From positions 682,001-746,000 of the forward strand of contig NBAZ01000001.1 in assembly GCA_002794735.1 (NCBI GenBank): DNA of 64,000 bases, in the 5' to 3' direction. Origin of the DNA: Pyrrhoderma lamaoense (taxonomy: Eukaryota > Basidiomycota > Agaricomycetes > Hymenochaetales > Hymenochaetaceae). The stretch's first letter is position 1. Every line of letters begins with the position of its first letter. The notes under the pieces are model-generated. The model did no database searches, was not told where the DNA came from, and was given only the letters and a program-made list of their open reading frames with translations. Positions 13,615-25,309 of this stretch are shown here, piece after piece. The translations under genes were made by a program, and so were the position numbers.

Positions 13615-13814
13615 CAAGTGGGTATGCGAATCCAGCCTGAATCTGTGAAAGTATACGCTTATGTATCAGTGCCTGCCGTCCTTTCGTATATCCACTTGTA
13701 ATTTCAGTAACAGTCACCGCGTGTTAGGCGTGACCTAAGTATATAATAGTCTAACGTTACATGTAGAGCCTATGCTCAGTTCTAGTAATAACTACAACAA
13801 ATAATATAGATAAG

Positions 13815-14442
13815 TACTTGCATGATAAACTCAACACAACACGCTGTCACATCACTGTAACGTCACATGTAACGCGTTATGTCACGGCGCAAAATTCTCA
13901 GAAAAAAGTTTTTTGTTTTTCAATAATCCCTTATATGGCCTTTACTTGGGAGAATATTGATTTAAAGTTATAGAAAAGCTATATAATGTATTTTATTTAT
14001 CTATATAAAGTAACAAGTAATAATAAAGTCTTGATAACTCTAACAGGTTTGAACTATTTTTAGGCGCAGCTTGTTAGTATTGTTACATAATATTAGTTAC
14101 ATAATAAATTATCTAAATATAGAAGTTTATTCGCATTGGCTAATCCAAAGTCCGGCCTAAACGCGCAAAAATATGTGACAAAAAATTTGAAAAATTTAAA
14201 AAATATGCCAAAACATATAAAAATACATTTAAAAACAATATTCGAGAAAGAATGTTTTTCCTTATGAGTCATTTAAAATTTGTAATTTCTAAATTTGCTT
14301 AGACCATTTCATAGATTACCTACTTTATCTACTCTTCATCTGCTTAAAATTATTATAATTTGTTGTGTAGAATTTAGGAAGTAAAAATATTTTTTGGGTG
14401 GAAAGTGTGACAAAGTAGCGCGTTGAGTTTATCGTGCGAGTA
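13815..14442. mobile_element. MITE-like element with TA target duplication
   Basis: The left end at 13815-13835 (TACTTGCATGATAAACTCAA plus C) is the inverse of the right end at 14422-14442 with two mismatches in 21 bp. TA dinucleotides at both ends fit the Tc1/mariner target site. The inside is ~620 bp of AT-rich DNA without any ORF, so it is non-autonomous. It sits in the spacer between the two copies of the zinc-finger duplication. Confidence 0.7.
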
Positions 14443-14512
14443 TATATTATATTATATATATTTTCCTGTAATAAAGTCGTTAGCGTACATACTACATAGC
14501 CATCTTTGTTAT

Positions 14513-16240
14513 CACTCTCATGTATGTATATTATCTTGACCGTTGCCACCATCAGTATCACACGCATTATGTTCAGGAGGTTCCTGCTCGACTTTACTAT
14601 ACTAATATAGTACTCAATCCTCGTCATGCTAGTCATGATAAATCACAACTGAGATATGATCATATGATCTAATCGGCTTGAACAAATATTCTACTTCTAG
14701 ATAGACACACCTGCACAAAATAATTAGTATTATGCAGTAAGATAGTGCTAGCTGAAAGCAAAGACGATATTCCAGCGAATGACATTGTAGCGAGTGGAAA
14801 TTCAGCGCTACAGGTCTAGACCAAGTTGGAATTCGTAAAACAGAGCAGGTGACTATCTCATTTGTCTTGGATAAGTAGGCTTGATCTAGTGTGCAAATTG
14901 GCCATCCTACTTCATAACTGAGTTTGAGACAAGTGACATGTAAGTAGATAGTGCTCTCAGAAGCACCATTATTTAGATGGACAGTTGAAAAGACCTTGGA
15001 AGAGTCTATCTGCCTTCAGCATCATATTGGGACACTTGGATAGCCAGACAGCCGACTGTGCTCCTTCCATGTATCATTTTTGCATTTTAAATAGAGGTAT
15101 ATTGCGTAAGCGAACAATGCACACTAATGCATACAATGAAGTCAAAGAGGATGCCGTTTAAAGTAGACTATTTCTTACAATCTAACGTTTAGGGTAGAGC
15201 AAAGGGAGCGTGTTAGCATAATTGCTGCTAAAGTCGGTTTTGATAAACCATTTACTATGAGAAATTCCAATTATTGCATCTGCAAATCTTGATAAGAATA
15301 TAAATCTATAAAAGATGCTGCTATACCGTCTGCTTCAAGAAGCTTCAATATATCTGGCGCATCAAATAATCCACCAAGTGGTAATTTATTGGGAAAGGAA
15401 GTGTCACCATAAGACATCCTGAAAGAGAAGTATAAATCGCAGCAGAGGGGAAACATGCAAGAACAACAAAGTGTAAATGGACAGAGGGTGCTGTCAGAAC
15501 AAGATTCGTCAAGTGCCAGTGGACGTACCGTGACTCCAAAATTTAGACAAATTAGTACATCCACCAAGGCTTCATCGTCGCGGACAAAATCCGTATCAAC
15601 ACGAGCACTGGCAACGAATTCGTCGCATACATCTGTAGGTGCGAGGAGCGTAGTAAACTCTGCATCAACACCGAGAGCATTAAGAACGCCATCGAATAAT
15701 GCCCCCCCAGTCCCAAAGAATGAATTCAAATGTCGTTATTGCCAGCGAGATTGCTCGAATTAGAGAATTCTGAACAAGCATATGAATAAACGCTTTGTTT
15801 ACGTGTGCCAGCACTGCACTGGGCCCCCCGTAAGATTTTGTTCTGAAAGAGCATTAGAAACCCATCATATGCGATGTCATGGGAGAGCGGGTATACCATT
15901 TGTCAAGCCAGATGCAGATCAGTTCAAGTGCCCGAGATGCTCTCATACGGAAGACTCTCATGAAAAGCTGATGATGCATGCGAGGGCCGACCATGAACTA
16001 GATCTACTATATACACTCTCAAGTAACCTATATATATGAGTGAGACCACGCCTGTGATCGCGTCTCAGTAACTACATGATTATAATGAATAACATATACA
16101 GCTATAGTTTCACATGGTTTTTTAAATTAGGTTTATATTTTCAGAATCGCTAGAAATTTCTTTTTAAAAAAATTTCAACCACCTGCCTAGAACCAATGAT
16201 ACATTGTTTTTGGAGAAGCCGATTATCCGTCAAGATAATA
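14513..16240. repeat. Direct segmental duplication, copy B
   Basis: This is the second copy of 11725-13614, shorter by ~160 bp through small internal deletions. It lies between the MITE and the 3' end of ARP5 (-) and carries the degenerate zinc-finger gene. Confidence 0.9.
15348..16039 (+). pseudogene. C2H2-type zinc-finger protein, copy B (pseudogene)
   Basis: The segment aligns with the zinc-finger gene of copy A but lacks its start: the ATG position (15348-15350) reads ATA. A TAA at 15410-15412 replaces the CAA codon of copy A, and a TAG at 15761-15763 replaces CAG inside the first cysteine-rich segment. Between these, frames still read as family sequence (for example SSHTSVGARSVVNSAS, identical to copy A). 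The last part is open through the final finger FKCPRCSHTEDSHEKLMMHA, ending at 16039. In the C run where copy A is one base short, copy B keeps frame. These are substitutions, not homopolymer indels, so this copy is a genuine pseudogene. Confidence 0.8.
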
Positions 16241-16637
16241 TTTCCAGTAACAGTACTAGTGTCAAGTAATAAACCACACTCATCAGTAATTACCAAATTT
16301 GGAGATTATACCAGGTAATAAGTGATACGGGTGGTAAAACTCTGATCATTTACTTGAGCATACCCTTCACCTTTTATGGAAGATAGGTTAATCGACTCGT
16401 AGCATAAAGCGACTCGAGCTCCGCAGTGAAAATTAGTTTTACATGAAATGCCTACATCAAGAAGCTGAAGGTATATTACTTCGATATCAAAAGAATGCAA
16501 TTGGAAATACTCATTGAAGGGCCTGGAACAATATACTGCACTTACATTATAATTCAAGTATATCGAATACAGAGGTGTGAGCGTACATGAGGATATATGA
16601 GGAGATACATAAGTCCGTAGATATGACAGATCTGGAA
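16241..16637. other. 3' flank of ARP5
   Basis: This is the AT-rich tail between the duplication and the ARP5 stop codon. Short ORFs here have no support. Confidence 0.5.
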
Positions 16638-19355
16638 TCATTTTTCGTCAACAAAAGATGAATTCCAATTTCCTCCCCACCAACGTCGAATTCTCTCGCC
16701 ACCCCATTCGTGATATTCAGCATTCGTGATAGCGTATCTCCATAGATCTGAATCAAGAGCACATTTTGCCATGCCACGCCAAGCGTCTAGTGCAGGATCC
16801 TGTGCCTGCGATATATTGAGAGTCATCTCTGGAGGTAAAATAGGTCGTATAGTATTGTGCAGACGTGGGATCAGCTCCGGGAGTTGAGAGGAAGCTCCCG
16901 TCACCATTACGTTCTACGATAGAACTCTAGTTAATAATGAAGAGGGTAATCGTTGAAAAGAGATGACTAACATTAACCAGTCTACCCTTTTCATCTTCAT
17001 TGAAACGTGCGAGTACGTTCTGTATGACTTCACCCAAACCTGCTGCATCGACGCCAGCCATGGAAGGCGAGAACCAGGTTTCACATGCACGCCAGCGTTC
17101 TGTACTAAGATGTATACGCGCCGCTCCCGCAGCGTCACCTTCTGCATAAATGGGTCTAAAAGCTTGTATGAGCGCACTACGTGCCTGTATCCGTGCCGCA
17201 TATGTATGCTCAGTGGCAAATGAAGGGTCATAGGCCAAGAGTTTAGCTTCAACAGTTTCAAGACGGGCAATATCCTCTTCTTCATCTGAAGAGACTGATG
17301 CAGTGTTCTAAATATTGTATTAGAAGAGATTTGGTATAAGTAAGCGGATATTCACAATTTTACGGTATATTGCCCAATCATCGTCATCTGCTCCAAACAT
17401 ATCCTCTATAAATCGATAGAAATCATCAGTACACTTTTCGTGAACTTATTCTACAGAATTGATACATGCCACCACCCGCTTTCCTCCGTTTCTTTGGTAC
17501 CCGGTCGTCTGCTGCTAGACTAGCAATGTTCTTCATGCGTGCTTGCGCTACTGCACTCTTACGGTCAGACAAAGCGGCTTTACGACGATTACGTTCCTTG
17601 ACCCTGGCCATTGTAGCCTCATGTTCTTTTCTCAAACGGACTGTCCAGCCCACTAAATCACGTTCCCGCTCCTCAGCTTCCTTTTGCTCCTCAGCCTCCT
17701 TCTCCTCTCTTTCGCGTTCCTTTTCCCGGCGAGCTCGAACCCGAGCCTCCCAACCGGCCTTCATCAGTTTTTGCTTTCGTTTCTCCTTAAGTCCTTCTTC
17801 GTCCAACTAGTTATCGCTTAGCCTCTACTAAAAAAATGAGATATGCGTATTTTTACCTCTTCATCAGGTGTATCTAATAGAGGGAATGAAGGTTCCTCTT
17901 CTTCTATATCTTCTCCATCTACTGCGTCCTTTTTTCGCCGTTTGTTCACTTCCTTCTCTGCCTTTTTTATTTCAGATTCCAGTTCAGCCTCATTATCATA
18001 ATCCTCAGTGTTCAATCGTTTCTTCCACTCTTCTTCGGTCATTGTTTGTTTCATCTCCATTAACTCAGTTAGCTGTTGTAAGGACTCCTCCATGTCTGCA
18101 AGCTGATAATAAATCCATTAAGTCATGTATCTTTCATCAGTATCTGTACAACTAGTTTTACCTTTTCAGCTCGCTTAGCGGCCGCAAGTTCTTGAAGCTT
18201 TTTCCCTTGCTGACGACGACGCTCCGCAAGACGAGCCAACTCTTCTTCTGTCTTCTCTGACTCACCGAGGGGTGCTGAGAAAGGAAATTGTACAATCCGT
18301 TCATGATGGCGAAGTTGTAATGGATCCTTCAGCGAGCGAAGAAGCGATGTATAATCGGGTGAAAACCTGCAAACATTCTGAAATATCCACTATATGTTGG
18401 ATCAGATTATGGTCCAATGAACCCATTCATAAAACATACAGTAATTTGTGGTGATGTGATTCTTGTAGGAAAGTTTGGGTATTTAAGTTGTATCAACTTT
18501 TGAAGATAGTCTGCAGCGTGCGAAGCTCCCCATGGAATTCTATTGATAGATTTTACTTCTCAATCCTATTTTTTTTTGTCATAACTTACCTTTTACAATG
18601 ATTTAGTATACCTCTTCCTGATAGAATCGGTATGACAGATGTTGAAGCAGTATTGAAGGATATTACAAGACCGTCAGAAGTAAACCCTGATCCAACTCTT
18701 GGCACATTATTGTTGTAGAAAGACATCATAGAATCAACACAATACAGCAATTGAGGGACACCGTACAATTCAAACATAAGCTCCGAGGTCACTGTAGGTC
18801 ACTTTGAGTATTAGGGATATGATATGTAAGTCAGTTGTCAACGCACATCCTCGAGAATGAAGGGGTGAGCATAAGCGTTCAGACATAAGGATTGGATGCT
18901 CCACAGACTCGCAGTTATTGACACAAAGATGGACAAAAGCATAATCAAGGGCGTTTTCCTATCTTCCATTGGAATAGCTCAGTTTCTTAAGATGAAACAC
19001 AATCAAGTTGCAAATTTACCAATGCATCAAAGTTTAATAAGACATCACCCTCCCAAGGTGTCCTTGCCTGAGCACGAGCACCACTATCGAATTCGACACC
19101 TTCACCGAAGATGAGTACTGGTCTGTTGGATCTTCTATCTTTGAATCGTGAGACTATATTTGGCCCTGAGAAGGGTGTATGTTGGGCTAGTTGCGTTGAA
19201 GGATCGAGGGCAAAGCCATAACGCAGGTTTGAAGAGCCATTGTCTATGACAATAGGTGTCTGTTTATTCCTGAATGGTGTATAATCACTCTGTTGAAGTG
19301 GGTGCGGTGCGGAAAGGGTTGGTAAGCTGATAATGTTAAGTGACTCCTCAGACAT
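16638..19355 (-). CDS. ARP5: Actin-related protein Arp5, INO80 chromatin remodeller subunit
   Basis: Starting at ATG 19355, exons join into a full Arp5. The N-terminal actin-fold loop is PIVIDNGSSNLRYGF, followed by GEGVEFDSGARAQARTPWEG, ALDYAF, EHPILMSERLCSPLHSRG, SELMFELYGVPQLLYCVDSM and SFNTASTSVIPILSG. The Arp5-specific insertion is a long Lys/Glu/Arg-rich coiled coil running through EEEPSFPLLDTPDEE, EGLKEKRKQKLMKAGWEAR and DRKSAVAQARMKNIASLAAD. The C-terminal actin lobe gives FGADDDDWAIYRKI, AGVDAAGLGEVIQNVLARF, VTGASSQLPELIPRLH and EWGGERIRRWWGGNWN. Arp5 with Ies6 couples ATP hydrolysis to nucleosome sliding in INO80. The reading frame closes at every junction I examined. Confidence 0.95.
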
Positions 19356-19813
19356 GTTGGACCTTAGGCTAGACCCTCACGCTCATTAGTACTTACTCAA
19401 GTCTGAAAGCAAGTTACCAGCAACTCAAGTACCGATCAACGCGAATCATGGACTATTATGTAAAACCAGTAGATCACTTGCCATTCGCATCATAGTTCAC
19501 CAGATATACGATCCACTTAGTTCAAATGTCGGGAACGAAATTCTTCTGTATTTACTGTAATATATCAGAATCCAAATAGAAATTCAGCTACCTCGCAACA
19601 AGAAGCCGACTGGTCCACTCCAATGCATACAAAGTTAAGCATAAAAAGCCTAGTGTTTCCGTATCGCGCTGAGTAATATACATGTAATCTTATTTGTAAT
19701 ACGAGAGGCTATTCCTGGTGGCGTCATGACTCGGTCTTCCCGAAGATCAAGTCGTATATTTAATAATGATATTATCCCAAAATAGACAGCTCGATAAGAT
19801 TCCTCTACGTACC
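19356..19813. promoter_or_regulatory. Divergent intergenic region ARP5 / HIBADH-like
   Basis: These ~460 bp separate two genes transcribed apart, so both promoters must lie here. I see no motif I can name. Confidence 0.4.
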
Positions 19814-21111
19814 ATGGACTCTAGTACCAATCCTAATCGTCTTGCTGCTCTTCATGATGACATCCCGTTCTCTCGACCGTCATCCCCTGGCGCTCAGTCG
19901 ACACCTCACAAATTAGGTTTCTGCGGAATTGGTTCCATGGGGTACTTCATGGCCCGTAATCTCGCAACTCATCGTAATTCTCGCCCTGAAGGCGCACCGC
20001 CGCTTCTCATATATAACCGTACTCGTTCAAAGGCAGAAAAGCTACTGGAAGAGCTTGGACCGAGTAAAATCCGTATAGCAGATGGCCCAGAGCAAATTGC
20101 GCGTGAATGCGATATCATAATCACGAACATGGCGAACGATACGGCCGTTAAGTCTATATATGCGCGGTTCAAAGAGGCTCTTAGTGTAAGTGATTGGTGC
20201 AGTCAAAGCTGGGCCCTGATAGTACTGATGAGGCTCAACTCTAGGACTTCCCTCATGGTAGCCCAAAGATATTTGTCGAAACTAGTACAGTTTACCCGAC
20301 TATCCTAGGTGGCGTAAATCTTATACTCATCATGCTCAGGTTAAGCTTATAGCTTTGTTAGCGGAGCTGGATAATATGCTTTCGGAACTCCCTCACACCC
20401 ACTTGATTACATGCCCTGTATTTGGTCGACCTAGTGTCGCTGATAAAGCTGGTCTTATTCTTGTCATGTCGGGAGATTACCGTTCCAAGAAGGAGGTGGC
20501 GTATCTATTAGTCCCAGCCATGGGTCGAAAAATTATTGACCTTGGTGGAAATATTGAAAAGGGTATGGTGATACAAGCGATATGTAATATCAGCTCATGA
20601 GAAACAACTGACATACATTATAGCTCCTACCCTAAAGTTAATTGGGAACTCCATCATATTGGGGTGCATGGAAGTTATGTCCGAGTCTCTCACACTGGGT
20701 GAGAAAACAGGTGTAGGCGCACCTGCTGTGCTCAATCTGATTAAAGATCTTATACCCGCACCTATTGTCATTGGATATGCAAATAAGATGACTCATGACA
20801 TTTTCGATGGGAAGGAAGGGTTTGCTATCGAAGGAGGATTGAAGGATGCAGCACATATGAGAAACCTTGCTGCAGATAATAATGCAGTAATGCCAACGAT
20901 CGACGTTGCATACCGACATTTAATTACAGCTCGAGCTATCCACGAAGCTCAACGGGCCCAAGGTACATCAGAATATGAGATACTTGACTGGTCAGCTCTA
21001 GTTGCAGGGCCTAGAGTTGCCTCGGGGCTTGATGGATTTAATTCAGAAAAGGTCCGTATTTATTTTTCTTGTCGTAAGAAGCGAATTACTGACGGCCACG
21101 TACAATGTTAG
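19814..21111 (+). CDS. 3-hydroxyisobutyrate dehydrogenase-like NAD(P) oxidoreductase
   Basis: The NAD-binding glycine motif GFCGIGSMGYFMARNLA lies about 35 residues from the ATG at 19814 (an in-frame ATG at 19766 would add 16 residues). Later exons give YNRTRSKAEKLLEELG, CDIIITNMANDTAVK, FVETSTVYPTIL, HLITCPVFGRP, KAGLILVMSG and APTLKLIGNSIILG. The last holds the Lys-x3-Asn pattern of beta-hydroxyacid dehydrogenases. The C-terminal all-helical domain follows (MEVMSESLTLGEKTGVG). Introns of about 40-65 nt interrupt the gene and splice in frame. The family reduces or oxidises small beta-hydroxyacids. The N-terminus does not look like a mitochondrial presequence, so this is probably a glyoxylate/succinic-semialdehyde-reductase-like or uncharacterised member rather than the valine-pathway enzyme. 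Confidence 0.88.
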
Positions 21112-21727
21112 CATATACGAGTTGAAAAAGAAGAATGATAGTTACTAAAATGGAACTCACGTATACACCTACCGATGTTTAACCATGTAATGTTAAATGT
21201 GTTGTAGTCCTATAATTATGCTATACATCAACGATGTAAACAATCGAATGCTTTTTGTTGCGTCATTGTGATTATGTGACGCTTCGTTCTTGTAATTGTT
21301 TGAGTCACGCGACCGTTACCTTCCATCTTCTGTCATCTTTTAACGCGTCGGTTTGCAACTTTATTTTCTTACTTACCAGTTTTACCATTGGCCCCCAGAG
21401 TGCAGTTGATGATATTTTTATGTCCGTCTTAAAATCCAGGAGTGACTCGTCCTGTCTGCGGTATGGATGTGGAACGGCCTATCAAATGGGGTCTAAGCGA
21501 AACACCAATGACGACAAAACCAGGCCACCCCAAGCTTATTTAGTTGGAAGGAAACAAAGTCGAGAACGAACCCGGCTTTCCCGAAACTTCCGGGGAGGAA
21601 TCAAGATACTTCATCCTCTTTATCGAAGAGACTCAATCCGTCTGCTCATATACAAGGCTCGCTACCCTCCAAACTGTCACATACCTCGGTTTCCACGCAA
21701 GAAAGCGCATGTACCGATAACTTTCAC
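21112..21727. other. Intergenic, upstream of DOT1
   Basis: About 600 bp without a supported gene. A plus-strand frame (21255-21770) overlaps the DOT1 start but has no recognisable sequence; it probably reflects 5' UTR/promoter DNA. Confidence 0.5.
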
Positions 21728-24427
21728 ATGCACGACTTTGAACACGTTAAATCACATTCGGAACTCTTAGACCCCACGTCTCGCTCTCGACCATGGATGC
21801 TACCAGAGTGTATCATGGAAAATGTAGGAGGTATGGAAGTGTACTCTCCTAGTAATTCAAGTCCATTACCACTTGAATTCCCAGAAAGTGTTAATCCACC
21901 TCATGTCGCAACGTCTTCGTCTTACTCAGAGACTTCATTCTATGGAGAAGACTACTCGCTTCCACCGTTGGACACTATTCTTCCTTCAGTATCACCACCA
22001 GCACCCTTACTCCCAGTAAAAGACCCAAGTGACAATTCCTCCGACCCACTCACCACTATAAATAGTATAGGGCCAATAGATCTACATCCAAATCCTAATA
22101 AACGCCTGGATATAAATGATCGAGAGCCACCTAGTGTATCCTTATGCTCGATAAGCATATCTGAGCCGTCTACTTTGCCTAGTCAAGCTACGCCTCCGCT
22201 TCAGCAGATTCCAAGCCCCGAGATTGTAGAGGCTCCGGAGCAGCTGACGCCTTCCATGTCGTCTTTGTCCTCTCTTGAATTACGGTCAGAAACTTATTCT
22301 GCGAGAGATACGTGCCCACCGGTATCTCCTCACTCTTCCCCATCAGAATTCTCTTCTCGGCCATCCAGCTCTCGGGAAACTTCACCCCCTGAGAGAGTAG
22401 CAAGAAAAAGGAGAAACAATGAACCAGGCTCAAAATCTAAGAGACCCAGAGGGGAAGTGATAATGAAGTTTAAACCTAAAAAGGAATCGATAGAAGAGTT
22501 CCACTATGGTCAGTATGCTCAGGAGGTTATCGACCGCACAAAGGCCTTAGCTGTGATAAGCAAGGAATCCACACCGTTGCTATTAGATGACCAAGTAGTG
22601 GATGATACCGAGGATCAAGACTGGCAAGAGACATCAGTACGAAAAACAAGTCAAAAGCAACAAAAGAAACGTAGAACCAAGAAAAAGCTCACGGACATAA
22701 CTCTGCCTAAAGCCAGTGGTGGCCAGAAACCAATGCCACAGGGTATCCCTAGACTACAAATCACCGGTGACGAAGAAGAAAATGTATCTATACCCTTTGT
22801 ACCTTATCGAACTTGGTCAGAGGAATACGGATATATTGACGACCTCGTACATAGCTTTGATGTTGTACGGAACATATCTGATAAAATCAAATATGAAACG
22901 CGTGAGTCAATATTACATGTCCCTTATACTTTATTGACTTTAAATCAGACTTTACCAAAGATGATGAGAGTCGTGAATACGATATCAATAAGTATCCTTA
23001 TGTCGAGTTGGAATTCCCAAATTCTGGGACACTAGAGAAGTGAGTGTTTATCCTCGTTTCTATCCGGTTATCGTTATATTTATAATCATATAGATTCCTT
23101 CTTACAGAACCAAAGGACAAGGATCTTTATAACCCCTTGTTTGATCTCGAAGACACAGTCAAAACAATAATAAGCTGTATACAATTTTTTTTATCTCGAG
23201 AAACAGAGTTCTGATATCTATTACAACCAGATTATGTGCCAGAGGAGCTAAAGAATAGATTCTTTCCAGACTTCTCGGAGGATTACATCGAACCAGCGAA
23301 TGATGGCAATATCTACGAATTTCAAAAAACTCTGAATCAACTGAGTACTAATTCTTTATCCCGTTCAATCTCGCCCTCGCCTTTATCAAACCATTCAATC
23401 CGAGATACTGCCGTCTTATCTGACTCGTCCAAGGGGAGCCTAGTAATGCTTACCAAAGACTCCTACGAGCTCGTAGGGATAGAGATGGGCCAGCATTCAG
23501 ACGAGAACTGGAGTACGTAAACAAATGTTTTCGCTGGTTGAAAGATTCGCCTTCAGGTAATATGATGTTGGAAAGTCCAAGGAACTGGGTAAATGAAGGG
23601 ATCCCTCCCAGAGTTGTAGAACGTGTAATGGAAGAAACATATCAACGCTGTGTTGGGCCTAGAATACCGGAGGTTCGAAAATATGCAGCGTTCTCGTCGC
23701 TCACTTACGGAGAGCTTTTGTTCAAGTTCGTGGATGATATTATACAAAAGACAGGGTTACGTTCGGATTCTTTGTTCTTGGACCTAGGTTCTGGTGTAGG
23801 GAATGTTGTCTTGCAGGCCGCACTACAAACAGGTTGTAGGTCATATGGAATAGAGGTACAAGAAGTTGCAGCCTCGGTCGCCGTAGAACAGCATATCCAA
23901 TTGCAACAACGCTGTAGATTATGGGGTCTGAGAATGGGGGAAGTCGAACTCGAAAACGGAGATATTACTCGTAGTGCTCGGTTGTCACAATTAATGGGTC
24001 AAGCTGACGTTGTCCTTATAAATAACTATATCTTTGCAGAACAACGTGAGTCCTCCGACTATCTTTACAAATGAAAGAAAACTTACCATGTCTAGTCAAT
24101 GAGTCTATCAAACCATTGTTCCTTGATCTAAAGGACGGAGCAAAGGTGGTCTCCTTGAAACCGTTCGCAGAGCCCAATGACGCCCTACTGACAGACAGAA
24201 ACGTTAATGATCACGCAGCTATATTTCACGTTAAGGAATGTTCATTCGCTGAAGGCACAGTCAGCTGGACTGCTACTAGCGGCTCATACTACATTCAAAC
24301 AGTCGCTCGTGACAAATACGCAAGAAGTCTGGAGTTGTGGGAGCAAGCTAAAGCAAAACGTGCAGCAACAGGGGGACGACGTAGCAGGAAGATAGCAAGC
24401 CGGGAACAATCAGAATCTGCTGGCTAG
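21728..24427 (+). CDS. DOT1: Histone H3 lysine-79 methyltransferase DOT1
   Basis: The first exon (from 21728) encodes a ~390-residue disordered Ser/Pro-rich region followed by a basic stretch (PKKESIEEF, KQQKKRRTKKKL), typical of the nucleosome-binding part of fungal Dot1. After several introns come VPEELKNRFFPDFSEDY, NWVNEGIPPRVVERVMEE and YQRCVGPRIPEVRKYAAFSS. The catalytic SAM-binding motifs are DLGSGVGNVVLQAALQTG, GIEV, and the loop VVLINNYIFAEQ (the NNF-like motif). The last exon (starting 24111) carries SIKPLFLDLKDGAKVVSLKPF and ends RRSRKIASREQSESAG. Around 23510 the frame changes by one base at a GG pair (DENWS to EYVNKCFRWLK), likely a sequencing indel because everything after is conserved. 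Dot1 methylates nucleosomal H3K79 without a SET domain. Confidence 0.93.
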
Positions 24428-25309
24428 ATCTCTGATAGACAGTAGTATCCACTCGAGCAACAGCAATAACCTGAAACATTGCTGTTCAATGTATCATTTT
24501 CTGTCAAATTCTACAGACTAATCCCTCATCGCGTGGAAACAAAATTTCCAAATCATGAAATCTCTCGCAACTAGAATGGCATGAAGCACATTGTAAACTA
24601 TTTATTGGGGATTTTATTACTTTTTATGACTGGATCCCTTGTATTTTTATTACTATTTCTTTGGCTACCAAATCACGACAATAACAAACTCAACACTTAC
24701 AGATCGTTAATTGATAGATGTATACCCTGGTACCTGTACTCCCTTAAGACTTTTTTGTCTTAATATCCCATCTCAAAGTACATCTGATTCCTTCTATCCT
24801 TCAATACCATACGTGTTCAGGAGTTAGGACCTCTCTTTTTTCTTTGTAACTATTACAAGTACTTCAACTACTTATCATTCACATTCTGTCCCAAATGCGA
24901 TGATGTTCAGACTTAACGACTTATTTAACAATTGCTTGTATATGTGCACATACATCTGTATACACAATTTCGGTGAAGCCGAAAAATCAGTGTACAATGC
25001 TACTGGGAATAGATGAGTCGATTGGCTGTTTCCGATGATGAAGTACGAAAATGATGTTTTTTGTTCCTCAAGTGATTAAAAACTCAAAAATCGTGAATAA
25101 GGAATGTATTGTCCTTAGAACTGCACGCCGAAGTGGACGAATTGATAAATACATGGCGGGAAAGATGGACATAGGAAGCATTGGGAGGAAAGAAAGCTTA
25201 GCTAGTGTATATCCTAAACCCCGTGTAAAAAGAAAGTAAAGAAGTAACGAAGGGGAGATACCCCAAGAACGAATAAGGTAAGAAGTAAGAGGGAAAGGTT
25301 TTTTCAGAG
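24428..25309. other. Intergenic, tail-to-tail
   Basis: This is the 3' flank of DOT1 (+) and HOB1 (-). A 60-residue hydrophobic ORF at 24581-24763 (GILLLFMTGSLVFLLLFLW) could be a tiny membrane protein but has no other support. Confidence 0.45.

Noticed and set aside
14513..16240. RIP-type mutation as the cause of copy-B decay
   Set aside because: Some changes are C-to-T or G-to-A (CAA to TAA, CAG to TAG), but others go the opposite way and there are many indels; no clear CpA bias can be read by eye.
17466..17810. 114-codon plus-strand ORF rich in Ser and Phe
   Set aside because: Antisense to the Lys/Glu-rich coiled coil of ARP5, which produces this composition.
21255..21770. 172-codon plus-strand ORF before DOT1
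   Set aside because: No recognisable sequence, and it overlaps the DOT1 start in another frame; more likely 5' flanking DNA.
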